Shown piece after piece: positions 27,517 through 35,321 of a DNA stretch of 37,215 nt (positions are counted from its first letter, which is position 1; the number at the start of each line of letters is the position of its first letter). A program made the translations under genes and the position numbers. Origin of the DNA: Clostridia bacterium (GTDB taxonomy: Bacteria; Bacillota_A; Clostridia; Christensenellales; Aristaeellaceae); assembly GCA_017412025.1 (NCBI GenBank), contig JAFQOY010000006.1:1-37215 (forward strand), read 5' to 3'. Under the pieces are notes generated by a model. The model saw only the letters and a list, made by a program, of their open reading frames with translations. It made no database searches and was not told the origin of the DNA.

Positions 27517-28086
27517 TCAGGCCTTTTGATCTGCGCCGATCTTGGCGAGCGTATCCTCGCGAACAAGCTGACGGAGCGCCCTGAGATAGGGCGAGAAAGC
27601 GACCTTGTCCTCGCAGTAAGTGACGTTGAGCTCGAGCTCAAGCGGCAGCCATGTGGACAGATCGGACTCGTTGTGCTGGATGACGGCCTCAAGGCCGTCA
27701 AGCGCCTTGTAGATCTTCGCCTCAAGCGTCTCGCGAGCGTTCATTTCGGCGTACAGCGTGCGCATTTCGCTGCAGAAGGGCTCGGGCAGGGAGCAAACCC
27801 ACTGGTCAAGCAGCGTTTCCTCCGTCTGCTCGTCGGCCTGCGTCTTATCAAACGTGGGGATATCGCCGGTAAACGCCTCGCCCAGATCGTGGATCAGGCA
27901 CATGCGCATGACCTTGTCCATATCCGCATCCGGGAATTCGTCGCGGATGAAGAAGGCCATCAGCGTCATACGCCAGCTGTGCTCGGCGACGCTTTCATGC
28001 CTTCCGCCGGAGGTGTAACAGTGTCTGGTGGCGTCCTTGAGGCGCTCTGCGACGTGCAGCGCGTCAAGCAGCTTTCTTGCGTCCAT
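27517..28086 (-). CDS. HD-domain phosphohydrolase (YfbR/HDDC2-like)
   Basis: A 189-residue metal-dependent phosphohydrolase. The HD-superfamily ligands are visible: His30 and His36 in 'GGRHESVAEHSWRM', His66-Asp67 in 'MCLIHDLGEAFTGDIPTF' with Glu70, and a distal Asp in 'KALDGLEAVIQ' (about residue 129). This arrangement matches YfbR/HDDC2 5'-deoxynucleotidases that act on dNMPs; nucleotide hydrolysis is inferred from that similarity. AAGGAGG precedes the ATG. A TATAAT box at 28126-28131 suggests its own promoter, though no good -35 box is seen. Confidence 0.87.
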   Translation of the reverse strand: MDARKLLDALHVAERLKDATRHCYTSGGRHESVAEHSWRMTLMAFFIRDEFPDADMDKVMRMCLIHDLGEAFTGDIPTFDKTQADEQTEETLLDQWVCSLPEPFCSEMRTLYAEMNARETLEAKIYKALDGLEAVIQHNESDLSTWLPLELELNVTYCEDKVAFSPYLRALRQLVREDTLAKIGADQKA

Positions 28087-28161
28087 GGTATAGCCTCCTT
28101 ACTAGATGCAGCGGTATGATAGGCGATTATAGCACAAAAACCGGGGAAAGGATACACACAA

Positions 28162-29046
28162 TCAGTGCCTGGCGGGGGAAAGCTCGTTGAGGAGCGTGAA
28201 GCCGAGGATCAGCGCGCCGCCGATGAGCTGCATGAGCGTCATGCTCTCGCGGAGCACAAGCACGGAGATCAGCACGGCGACCAGCGGATCGATGTAGCTG
28301 AGAATCGCAGCCTTCTGGCCGGGAAGGTGGCGCAGGGCAGAAAAGTACATGCAGTAGGTGACGCCGGTATGCACAAGGCCGACGATGAGCAGACAGAGCC
28401 AGCCGGCGGCGTCCATCGCGTGCAGCGTGACGCCGGAGGTGGAGAGCACATAGGGCAGGAGCACGGCGATGGCGGCAAGGAACTGCAGCAGCGTGCGGTG
28501 GATGCCCGTTACATTGCGGATGAACTTGTTGATCAGGATGACGCAGGCATAGAGCACCGCAGCGCCAAGGCCAAAGAGGATGCCGATCAGATCCGTGCCG
28601 GAGCCGCTTGCGCCGCTGACGCCCGTGATCATCACGATGCCCAGCGTCGACATGCCAAAGCAGAGGATCTGACGCGCCGTCAGCCGCTCCTTAAAGAGGA
28701 ACGGGGAGACGGCGGTGACGAGCACAGGCGCGAAGTAATAGCTGAGCGTCGCGGAGGAAACCGTCGTGTATTTGTAGGCTTCAAAGAGCAGAATCCAGTT
28801 GAAGCCCATCGCCACGCCGGAAAAGAGCAGCAGCGGCAGCTCGCGCCCGATGCGCTCAAACGCAATGCGCTGGCGTGTGATCAGCAGATATGTGCCGATG
28901 AGCAGTGCGGCGAGCATGGCGCGATAGAGGGCCAGCTCGCCGGAGGAAACCGGAATCTGGCGGACAAAGGGCGCAAGCGTGCCGAACATGGCCATGGAAA
29001 AGATCATCATCAGCTTTGCGAGCCTGTTTTCATTCGGATGCATCAT
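28162..29046 (-). CDS. DMT-superfamily (EamA) transporter
   Basis: A 294-residue protein with ten predicted transmembrane helices in two EamA repeats (about 8-140 and 155-290), e.g. 'LMMIFSMAMFGTLAPFVRQIP' and 'SGVAMGFNWILLFEAYKYTTVSSATLSYYFAPVLV' in the first repeat, and 'LVHTGVTYCMYFSALRHLPGQKAAILSYIDPLVAVLI' in the second. The family exports amino acids or other metabolites; the substrate is not deducible. ATGATG at 29046/29043 follows GGGAGG. It lies between the CoA-transferase and HD genes on the same strand, but with gaps of about 115 and 75 nt. Confidence 0.92.
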   Translation of the reverse strand: MMHPNENRLAKLMMIFSMAMFGTLAPFVRQIPVSSGELALYRAMLAALLIGTYLLITRQRIAFERIGRELPLLLFSGVAMGFNWILLFEAYKYTTVSSATLSYYFAPVLVTAVSPFLFKERLTARQILCFGMSTLGIVMITGVSGASGSGTDLIGILFGLGAAVLYACVILINKFIRNVTGIHRTLLQFLAAIAVLLPYVLSTSGVTLHAMDAAGWLCLLIVGLVHTGVTYCMYFSALRHLPGQKAAILSYIDPLVAVLISVLVLRESMTLMQLIGGALILGFTLLNELSPARH

Positions 29047-29162
29047 AAGCCTCCCGTCTGGCTGAAGGATTCAAAGCGGATGGAGGAGAAAGCCTTCTCC
29101 CTCCGCGACTGGTTTTGCTTTTCGCTGTGTCAGGGGTTGAATCAAGCCGGGGATAAGTCCGG

Positions 29163-30674
29163 TCATACCTCCACATCAAAGGGGAGCAGGTCGAGGATGT
29201 CCTTCTGCACGTCCACGCCGGGATAGACCTCCAGCAGCTTGAGGCCGCGCGTGGTGAGGATAAAGACGCAGCGCTCGGTGATGTAGAGCACCTTCTGCCC
29301 GTTGGAAACGGCCTTGCGTGCGGAGAAGCTGATGGAACGCACGGTCTGCACAAACTTGGGCACGGAGCCGTTGCGGTTGACGGTGACGACGCCGCTCTCG
29401 CGCGAGACGTCAAGCCCCTTGGTGTTGAAGGTGAGGCAGAAGACGACGGTGGGCGTCTGGGCGGTGATGTTGGCGAAGCCGCCGATGCCGGCGTAATCGC
29501 CCGGACCCCGGTGTGCGTTCACGTTGCCGTAGCGGTCAACCTCCAGCGCGCCCATGAAGCAGATATCCAGGCCGCCGTTGTTGTACAGGTCGAACTGGTT
29601 GGCCATGTCGTATACGGACGCTGCGCCGATCATCGCGCCGAACACGCGGCCGCTGGCGGGGAAGCCGCCGATGCCGCCGGATTCCACGGTCAGGGTGATG
29701 TGATCGAGCATCTCGTTCTGCTTGGCGTAATGGGAGATGGTCTCCGGAATGCCGATGCCGATGTTGACGATATCCTCCTTGCGCAGCTCGCGCGCGGCGC
29801 GCTCGCCGATGATATGGCTGGCCATATTGCGCCTGCGCGTGCCGGAGGTGACGGCTTCCAGCTTTTCCGTCCATCCGTGCCACTCTTCAAACGGGATTTC
29901 AAAACTGCCGGTGAGGGCGGTGAAGGCGTCGTCGCGCGCTTCGGGCTCCTCAACGACGATGGCGTCAACCAGACAGCCGGGGATGATGGCGTTGCGCGGA
30001 CGGGCCGGCATGTTGACAATGCGGTCGACCTGGACGATGACAATGCCGTTGTTGGATTTTGCCGCCTGGCAGATGGACAGCGCGTCGCCGGACATGTACA
30101 TGTCGTCAAAGGAGATGTTGCCCTTGCGGTCTGCGGCGGTGCCCTTGATCAGCGCGACGGTGATCTTGGGCAGCTTGTAGTAGAGGAATTCCTGGCTGTC
30201 CACCGTCACCACCTTGACAAAGGAGCTGTCGGTGGAGATCTGGTTGATCCCCGGCCCTTCGCGGCGCGGATCCACGAAGATATCGAGGCCGACCTTGGAC
30301 AGCGCGCCCGGAATGCCGCCTGCCTGCGCGCGGATGGCATGGGAAATACATCCCAGCGGCAGGTTGTACGCCTCAAAGCGGTTTTCAAGGATGATCTTCT
30401 TCGTGCTGGGCATCGCGCCGAAGTGGCCGCAGATCAGGCGGTCAACCGCGCCGGCGCGGATGTAGCCCTCTGCCGCCCTGTCCTCATCCCATACGCCGAA
30501 ACCGGCGCTGGATACCACGGTCAGGTGCTTAGGGGAATGGGTTTTTTCATATCTGCGGCCGAGCGCCTCGTGCAGCTCGACGGGATTCTCAATGCCGACG
30601 AAGGAGTTGACGCAGATGCAGTCTCCGTCGCGGATCAGGCTGATGGCCTCGTCTGCGGTCATAATTCGGAACAT
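29163..30674 (-). CDS. Acyl-CoA:acetate CoA-transferase, YdiF/propionate CoA-transferase type
   Basis: A 503-residue fused CoA-transferase in which the alpha- and beta-like halves are on one chain, as in YdiF and clostridial propionate CoA-transferase. The alpha half shows 'ISLIRDGDCICVNSFVG', 'ICGHFGAMPSTKKIILENRFEAYNLPLGCISH' and the oxyanion-type loop; the beta half shows 'NIGIGIPETISHYA' and the catalytic Glu331 in 'TVESGGIGGFPASG'. It moves CoA between short-chain acyl-CoAs and acetate in fermentative carbon flow. The start at 30674 has a modest AAAGG site. A promoter lies at 30756-30785. Acceptor and donor preference cannot be read from sequence. Confidence 0.92.
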   Translation of the reverse strand: MFRIMTADEAISLIRDGDCICVNSFVGIENPVELHEALGRRYEKTHSPKHLTVVSSAGFGVWDEDRAAEGYIRAGAVDRLICGHFGAMPSTKKIILENRFEAYNLPLGCISHAIRAQAGGIPGALSKVGLDIFVDPRREGPGINQISTDSSFVKVVTVDSQEFLYYKLPKITVALIKGTAADRKGNISFDDMYMSGDALSICQAAKSNNGIVIVQVDRIVNMPARPRNAIIPGCLVDAIVVEEPEARDDAFTALTGSFEIPFEEWHGWTEKLEAVTSGTRRRNMASHIIGERAARELRKEDIVNIGIGIPETISHYAKQNEMLDHITLTVESGGIGGFPASGRVFGAMIGAASVYDMANQFDLYNNGGLDICFMGALEVDRYGNVNAHRGPGDYAGIGGFANITAQTPTVVFCLTFNTKGLDVSRESGVVTVNRNGSVPKFVQTVRSISFSARKAVSNGQKVLYITERCVFILTTRGLKLLEVYPGVDVQKDILDLLPFDVEV

Positions 30675-30755
30675 GTGCAGGTCGCCTTTCTGAAGAAAAG
30701 TGTGAGAATGCTTTTGCGCGCTGCCCTGAGAAAGCAGAAGCAGCATGCAAGCCGC

Positions 30756-30785
30756 ATTATATCATGAATATGCGCGCGCTGGCAA
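30756..30785 (-). promoter_or_regulatory. Promoter of the CoA-transferase gene
   Basis: Minus-strand TTGCCA (30780-30785), 18-bp spacer, TATAAT (30756-30761), giving a leader of about 75 nt. Confidence 0.75.
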
Positions 30786-30807
30786 TATCGCAAGGCATAT
30801 ATGGCGG

Positions 30808-30841
30808 GAAGAAGAAAAGCTCCGGCGGATGCCGGAGCTTT
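30808..30841 (-). terminator. Terminator of the NSS transporter gene
   Basis: On the minus strand AAGCTCCGGC / GCCGGAGCTT with a 4-nt loop runs into TTCTTCTTCC, 27 bases after the transporter stop. Confidence 0.85.
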
Positions 30842-30867
30842 AAGGATACAGCGATCGGAAGAGGCGA

Positions 30868-32208
30868 TCAGTTCCACGGGAAGTTGATCAGACCGGTGAT
30901 GTAGAGCACGATGATCGCGCAGGGCACGACGTACATGAACAGCGGCTTCATCCACGGCTGAACTTTCAGACCCTTGCCAGTGTTGGCCTCGGCCACGAAC
31001 TTGTCCCAGCCCCAGCCATAGCGCTTGTTGCAGCAGAAGAGGGCAAAGGCGAGGGAACCGAGCGGCAGCAGGTTGGTGGAGACGAGGAAATCCCAGAAGT
31101 CAAGCCACGCAGAACCCTCGGCGAACGGCTGGAACGGAAGGAGGCTGTAACCAAGCGCCGTGGTGGTGGAGGTGATGAAGAGCACGATACCGCAGACGAT
31201 ACAGCCCTTCGGACGGCTCCAGCCGGTGATCTCGCGCACGCAGGCCAGAATGTTTTCAAACACGGCCAGCACGGTGGACATGGCCGCAAAGACCATGAAC
31301 AGGAAGAACAGCGTGCCCCAGAGTCTGCCGCCGACCATGTTGTTGAAGACGGTAGCCATGGTGTCAAAGAGCAGGGACGGGCCGGCGCCGACCTCGACGT
31401 TGTAGGTGAAGCAGGCCGGGAAGATGATCAGACCGGCGGTGATGGCCACAAAGGAGTCAAGGATGATAACGTTGACGGACTCGCCCAGCAGCGTGCGTTC
31501 CTTGCCGATGTAGCTGCCGAAAATCGCCATGGAGCCGATGCCCAGGCTCAGCGTGAAGAACGCCTGGTTCATCGCAGCGACGACAACGCTTGCGTTGATC
31601 TTGGAGAAGTCGGGCAGGAGGTAGAAGGTGAGGCCTTCCTTGGCGCCGGACAGAGTAGCGCTGTTGACGGCCAGCACGATCATCAGCAGCAGGAGCGCGC
31701 CCATGATATATTTGGTTACGCGCTCAAGGCCGCCCTGCAGGTTGAAGCTGAGGATGACAAAGCCGAGCGCCACGGTCAGACCCATGTAGAACATGTTGAG
31801 ACCCGGATTGGTGATCATGCCGACGAATCCGAGATCCGCGCTCTTGCCGGAGAGGAAGCTGAAGAAGTAATACAGGATCCAGCCAGAGACGACGGTATAG
31901 AAGGACATCAGGCAGACGTTGCCAAAGAGCGCGAGATAGCCGTGGATGTGCCACTTCTGGCCGGGCTTCTCAAGCTTCTGATACATGCGCACCGGGCTGG
32001 CCTGGGAGGCGCGGCCGAGCGCAAATTCCATCACCATGACCGGAAGGCCGAGCAGAAGGAGGCACAGGATGTAGACGAGCACAAAGCCGCCGCCGCCATA
32101 CTGGCCGGTCATCCACGGGAACTTCCAGACATTGCCGCAGCCGATGGCGCAGCCGGCGCTCAGAAAGATGAATCCAAGCCTTGAGGACAGACGTTCACGA
32201 TTTTCCAT
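30868..32208 (-). CDS. Neurotransmitter:sodium symporter (NSS/SNF) family transporter
   Basis: A 446-residue Na+-coupled transporter with 11-12 membrane helices, the usual size of bacterial LeuT/MhsT-like proteins. The TM1 signature 'GFIFLSAGCAIGCGNVWKFPWMTGQYGGGGFVLVYIL' (unwound Na+-binding region 'GNVWKFPW') and the TM6-TM8 region 'FFTLSLGIGSMAIFGSYIGKE' and 'FAAMSTVLAVFENILA' are clear. Substrates in this family are mainly amino acids such as Trp, Tyr, Leu or Ala; which one is not evident. The ATG at 32208 is preferred (GAGGGG seven bases upstream) over ATG 32223, which would lie on top of that site. Confidence 0.93.
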   Translation of the reverse strand: MENRERLSSRLGFIFLSAGCAIGCGNVWKFPWMTGQYGGGGFVLVYILCLLLLGLPVMVMEFALGRASQASPVRMYQKLEKPGQKWHIHGYLALFGNVCLMSFYTVVSGWILYYFFSFLSGKSADLGFVGMITNPGLNMFYMGLTVALGFVILSFNLQGGLERVTKYIMGALLLLMIVLAVNSATLSGAKEGLTFYLLPDFSKINASVVVAAMNQAFFTLSLGIGSMAIFGSYIGKERTLLGESVNVIILDSFVAITAGLIIFPACFTYNVEVGAGPSLLFDTMATVFNNMVGGRLWGTLFFLFMVFAAMSTVLAVFENILACVREITGWSRPKGCIVCGIVLFITSTTTALGYSLLPFQPFAEGSAWLDFWDFLVSTNLLPLGSLAFALFCCNKRYGWGWDKFVAEANTGKGLKVQPWMKPLFMYVVPCAIIVLYITGLINFPWN

Positions 32209-32480
32209 AATATAACCCCTCATTTATTTAAGGTATTTTGTTTATTGTAACAGGGTGTTGAAAGAATGTCAAATAAAATAATGCGAAACACGGCAGAAAA
32301 ATCCGAATAACTGGCAAAAAATGCAGGACGATGAGCCGATGCATCTGTAGACAGGATGTATCTGCGAAAGGGTGAAGCGAACGCGCGCAGGCGGGGCTGA
32401 AGAGCATTTCGTCGCGCAGGCGGCGGAAGGGAGTCTGTTGTTTATCCGGGGCGGATGTTCCGGGCGTGAGGAGACGGAGA
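32209..32480 (-). other. Gap between the VirD4-like gene and the NSS transporter
   Basis: Holds the transporter promoter (32244-32272). The rest (32273-32480) contains no gene and no convincing terminator for the VirD4-like gene; a CGCGCAGGCGG 11-mer occurs twice about 30 bp apart (near 32383 and 32414) without clear meaning. Confidence 0.5.
32244..32272 (-). promoter_or_regulatory. Promoter of the NSS transporter
   Basis: Minus-strand TTGACA (32267-32272), 17-bp spacer, TACAAT (32244-32249), about 30 nt before the start codon. Confidence 0.85.
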
Positions 32481-34082
32481 TCAGGCGTTTTCTTCTTCCA
32501 AATAGGATATGATTGCCTTGATCTTTTCAGGATCAAATTGCCGGAGGAACGCTTCAACGCTTTCGCGGCTGGTTTGAGTGGAACGCTGCGTACTGCGGGA
32601 AGCGTTCGCCTTTGTCCGCCTTGCCGTCGCAAGGGCCTGCGTGGTATTCATGGAAGACGGCGTATGGGTTGACAGAGACGGATAAGGATAATCCCCGCCG
32701 GGATGCGGCATGTGATACATAGAGATATCGGCCAGATGCGCGATGAACGGGTATTGACGCCCGATCAGCATCAGCGCTTCGCCTTTCTGCTTGTCCAGCC
32801 GCTGAAGCTGGGAGACGGTGATCAGCCGTTCGCCGGTCAGCGCGTCGCAGCCGCATAGTTGGCTGATTTCCTCCAGAAGAGGAAGCTCTCTGCTGGTGAG
32901 GAAAACCCAGTTCGCGCAGTTGCCCTTGATCGTCTGCGCGTCATCGGGACCGTATTTGCTGCTGAGCTGATACAGGCCCTGGATGATGAGATGGAAGCGG
33001 ATGTTGCGGCTTCTCGCGGCGGAGATCATGGCCGGCATATCCGGAATGGCGGGCAGGTTGCTGAATTCATCCAAGAGGAAATTGACGCGGACGGGAAGCG
33101 CGTTGTCGGGGTAGTGCTGAGCCAGATAAATCAGCTGCTCGTAGCACTGCTTGATGATCATGGAGACGATGATGTGGAGCGTGGTCTTTTCATCCGGCAT
33201 GATCAGGTACAGGATGGTTTTTTCTTTTCCCAGCAGTTCAAAGTCGATATCGTCGTTGGAAAGCAGGGACACCAGGCCGCGCTGGACGTACAAACGCTGC
33301 ATGGGCGCGTCGTAGCTGGCTTTGATGTTGTCAAACGTGATGGCGCTGCCGCGTGCGATAGCATTGAGATTAGATACGGTCGTGGAGTTCTGGGGGTAGA
33401 ATTTAAGCAAATCAAATGTGGACGGCTTCTCCTGGTTCCGATGCAGCTCCTGGGACAGGCTCCTGAGCGTGGCCAGGTTGACGCATTCGTCCGGGAAGAT
33501 GTGCGTACCCTCTACCATCATCAGCACCAGTCCCTGGAGCATCGAGCGCGCGGTAAAGAGCCAGAAAGGATCGGCCTTTGAGCCGGGCTTTTCTTCGATG
33601 AAGGCCGCTGAAAAGTCGTTGACGATGGAGGAGGCGCGGTCCGGCTCGCCTGCGTTCTGGTAGCGCCTGGCCAGCGCGAGCGGATTCCAGCCGTTGCTGT
33701 GCAGCGGGTCGCGCAGGTTGATGACCTGAATGTGGTATCCCTGCTGCTCAAAGAGGGCGGCTGTAGTCTGATACAGTTCGCCCTTGGGGTCCGTGACGAC
33801 GATGGACTCGCCTGCCCGGCGAATCAGCTCGAGCATCGGCATGGCGAACAGGCGCGTCTTTTTGCTGCCGGTAGAACCGATGATCAGGGAATGCGCGTCG
33901 CTGTCATCGACGTATACGGTGTTTCCATCGCTGATGACGGGAAGACCGCAGGGATAGCATTCTTCGTTTCCCGTCAGACAGACTCTGCTCAGAAGGCGCT
34001 TCATCTCCTCCTCGCGCGCCCACCGGGTGCCGCGCAGAAGGGTTTCCGATTCACTGAATTTGTACATATCCCGATCGGTCAT
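32481..34082 (-). CDS. Soluble VirD4/TraG-like ATPase without membrane anchor
   Basis: A 533-residue member of the type IV coupling protein ATPases (HerA/FtsK superfamily). Visible: 'RGTRWAREEEMKRLL' (typical of clostridial CD1115-type VirD4 proteins), Walker A GSTGSKKT (69-76, Lys in place of the usual Gly before the catalytic Lys), 'VVTDPKGELY' (96-104), Walker B 'VNFLLDEFSNLPAIPD' (333-348), 'IIQGLYQLSSKYG' and the 'NWVFLTS' strand. The N-terminal two-helix membrane anchor of conjugative VirD4 is missing; the protein starts almost directly at the ATPase part. A Ser/Thr/Arg-rich linker (470-506) leads to a short C-terminal helical tail (VEAFLRQFDPEKIKAIISYL) that could bind a partner. No relaxase or other T4SS gene is near. 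It is second in an operon with the AAA-like gene. Confidence 0.85.
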   Translation of the reverse strand: MTDRDMYKFSESETLLRGTRWAREEEMKRLLSRVCLTGNEECYPCGLPVISDGNTVYVDDSDAHSLIIGSTGSKKTRLFAMPMLELIRRAGESIVVTDPKGELYQTTAALFEQQGYHIQVINLRDPLHSNGWNPLALARRYQNAGEPDRASSIVNDFSAAFIEEKPGSKADPFWLFTARSMLQGLVLMMVEGTHIFPDECVNLATLRSLSQELHRNQEKPSTFDLLKFYPQNSTTVSNLNAIARGSAITFDNIKASYDAPMQRLYVQRGLVSLLSNDDIDFELLGKEKTILYLIMPDEKTTLHIIVSMIIKQCYEQLIYLAQHYPDNALPVRVNFLLDEFSNLPAIPDMPAMISAARSRNIRFHLIIQGLYQLSSKYGPDDAQTIKGNCANWVFLTSRELPLLEEISQLCGCDALTGERLITVSQLQRLDKQKGEALMLIGRQYPFIAHLADISMYHMPHPGGDYPYPSLSTHTPSSMNTTQALATARRTKANASRSTQRSTQTSRESVEAFLRQFDPEKIKAIISYLEEENA

Positions 34083-34096
34083 GGCGGTTTTCCTCC

Positions 34097-34945
34097 TTAT
34101 GCTCCGAATCCGACCAGTCTCTTTGACGTCGGTTCTTTTGATTTAAACAGCGAAGAATAGCCGCCCGGGCCGGACAGGAACGCGACGTCCTGCGCTGCGA
34201 TCAGCAGATTTCCGTCGACCTGCGTGCTGAATTTTCTCCAGCAGATTTCATCGACCAGATTGGTCAGCGTCTGATAGCCGTCAAACGCGGGGCTTTCCAG
34301 CATTTCGGCTATGGCGCTGCGGATGATGGCCTGGGCTTCGGGCGCGACGGTCATTTGCTTTTGCTCAAGATGGCTGACCACATAGGAGGCTGAACTGTCT
34401 GAGCCGGGGAACGGCGTACGGATCAGCTCGACGGGCGTCAGGCTTGCAAAGCTCGCCTTGAGCTGGTCAAGCGTACGCTTGGACGTATCGATGGGAACGA
34501 CGAATACGAACAGAATGCTGCCGTGCATGTAATGCACATATTCCATCAGCCGCTTGGAGACAGACGGCCACTTTTCGCCGATAACCTCAGACAGATCCAG
34601 CCCGATCACGCCCTGATACTGACCGTAAAAGCCCCTGGCGATCCGGATCCGCCGCAGGAGCTTGTCAAAGCTGTCCTCTGTGCCGGTGAGCGCCCACTCA
34701 AAAGCGTCCTCGTCCCCGATGAACTGCATGAGATTCAGATCGCGCAGCAGATCGGCAATCATACGGATATGCAGGCTGGTGCCGCAGCCGGGCGCGGCAG
34801 CCAGAATCAGATTGGGCAGCGGAATGGAAGAAAGGCCGGTGTTAGACAGGTTTTCTGCGGTCTGAAGGAGTTTGGCGGCAAGCGTTTTAAGCTCCTCCAT
34901 GCCCGGCAGCGTCTGGATAGCGTCGTAGGTCTTAAATGAGTACAT
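34097..34945 (-). CDS. AAA+-like protein with degenerate P-loop, partner of the VirD4-like ATPase
   Basis: A 282-residue protein with no family I can name. The layout resembles an AAA+ module: 'LPNLILAAAPGCGTSLHIRMIADLL' (44-67) sits where a Walker A would be, but reads PGCGTS, lacking the catalytic Lys. 'YQGVIGLDLSE' (110-120) resembles Walker B, 'SILFVFVVPID' (143-153) resembles sensor 1, and 'MTVAPEAQAIIRSAIAEML' with 'YQTLTNLVDEICWRKF' resembles the C-terminal lid. It may therefore bind but not hydrolyse nucleotide, or act only as scaffold. The start at 34945 follows AAGGAG; 14 nt separate it from the VirD4-like gene. Function unknown. Confidence 0.75.
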   Translation of the reverse strand: MYSFKTYDAIQTLPGMEELKTLAAKLLQTAENLSNTGLSSIPLPNLILAAAPGCGTSLHIRMIADLLRDLNLMQFIGDEDAFEWALTGTEDSFDKLLRRIRIARGFYGQYQGVIGLDLSEVIGEKWPSVSKRLMEYVHYMHGSILFVFVVPIDTSKRTLDQLKASFASLTPVELIRTPFPGSDSSASYVVSHLEQKQMTVAPEAQAIIRSAIAEMLESPAFDGYQTLTNLVDEICWRKFSTQVDGNLLIAAQDVAFLSGPGGYSSLFKSKEPTSKRLVGFGA

Positions 34946-35010
34946 ATGTGTCTCCTTCTGCGTATGCGGTTGATTTGTTCCGATGCATATGAGCGGATCG
35001 ACAGAGATGA

Positions 35011-35040
35011 GTATGGATAAATATGGATAAATATGGATAT
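35011..35040. repeat. Three tandem 10-bp repeats in the leader of the AAA/VirD4 operon
   Basis: GTATGGATAA, ATATGGATAA and ATATGGATAT follow each other without spacers, so they recur once per DNA helical turn. They lie just downstream of the probable start site (about 35049, minus strand), where a bound regulator would block transcription. Confidence 0.7.
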
Positions 35041-35055
35041 ATTCTGTTGATTCTG

Positions 35056-35084
35056 AGTCTATCATAAATGTGCTGTATAATCAA
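35056..35084 (-). promoter_or_regulatory. Promoter of the AAA/VirD4 operon
   Basis: Minus-strand TTGATT (35079-35084), 17-bp spacer, TAGACT (35056-35061), giving a leader of about 105 nt. An alternative TTGCCT-17-TTATAC lies about 20 bp further upstream. Confidence 0.6.
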
Positions 35085-35211
35085 CACAAAAGAAAACAGG
35101 CAATGTGCAGGACGTCTTGATTTGGATTGGCCGGATCTGCGGTCTGCATGAAACGCATGCATCCATGGCCATTTGGGCACTTTTTTGCCGAGGAATTATG
35201 AAGAAATACTA
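35085..35211. other. Spacer between divergent AAA/VirD4 and pfp promoters
   Basis: About 130 nt with no gene, strong hairpin or recognisable RNA element. It separates the two divergent promoters. Confidence 0.5.
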
Positions 35212-35240
35212 TTTACCTTTATACCGAAATGGATTATAAT
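35212..35240 (+). promoter_or_regulatory. Promoter of pfp
   Basis: TTTACC (35212-35217), 17-bp spacer, TATAAT (35235-35240). In the leader after it, CGGATAT (35251-35257) and ATATCCG (35278-35284) form a perfect 7-bp inverted repeat with a 20-nt loop, followed by GTAAGGAG and the pfp ATG. Confidence 0.85.
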
Positions 35241-35321
35241 AACCGCTATGCGGATATTTTTAATGTGTTATCAAACGATATCCGATATCATGAACAACAT
35301 CGACTGTAAGGAGTAACAGAC

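Noticed and set aside
32481..34945. Part of an integrative conjugative element
   Set aside because: Flanks are ordinary metabolic genes (NSS transporter, pfp); no relaxase, integrase, VirB homologue or att-like repeat is visible. It remains possible only as a relic.
35011..35040. CRISPR-like direct repeats
   Set aside because: Repeats are 10 bp, abutting, without spacers, and no cas gene is nearby.
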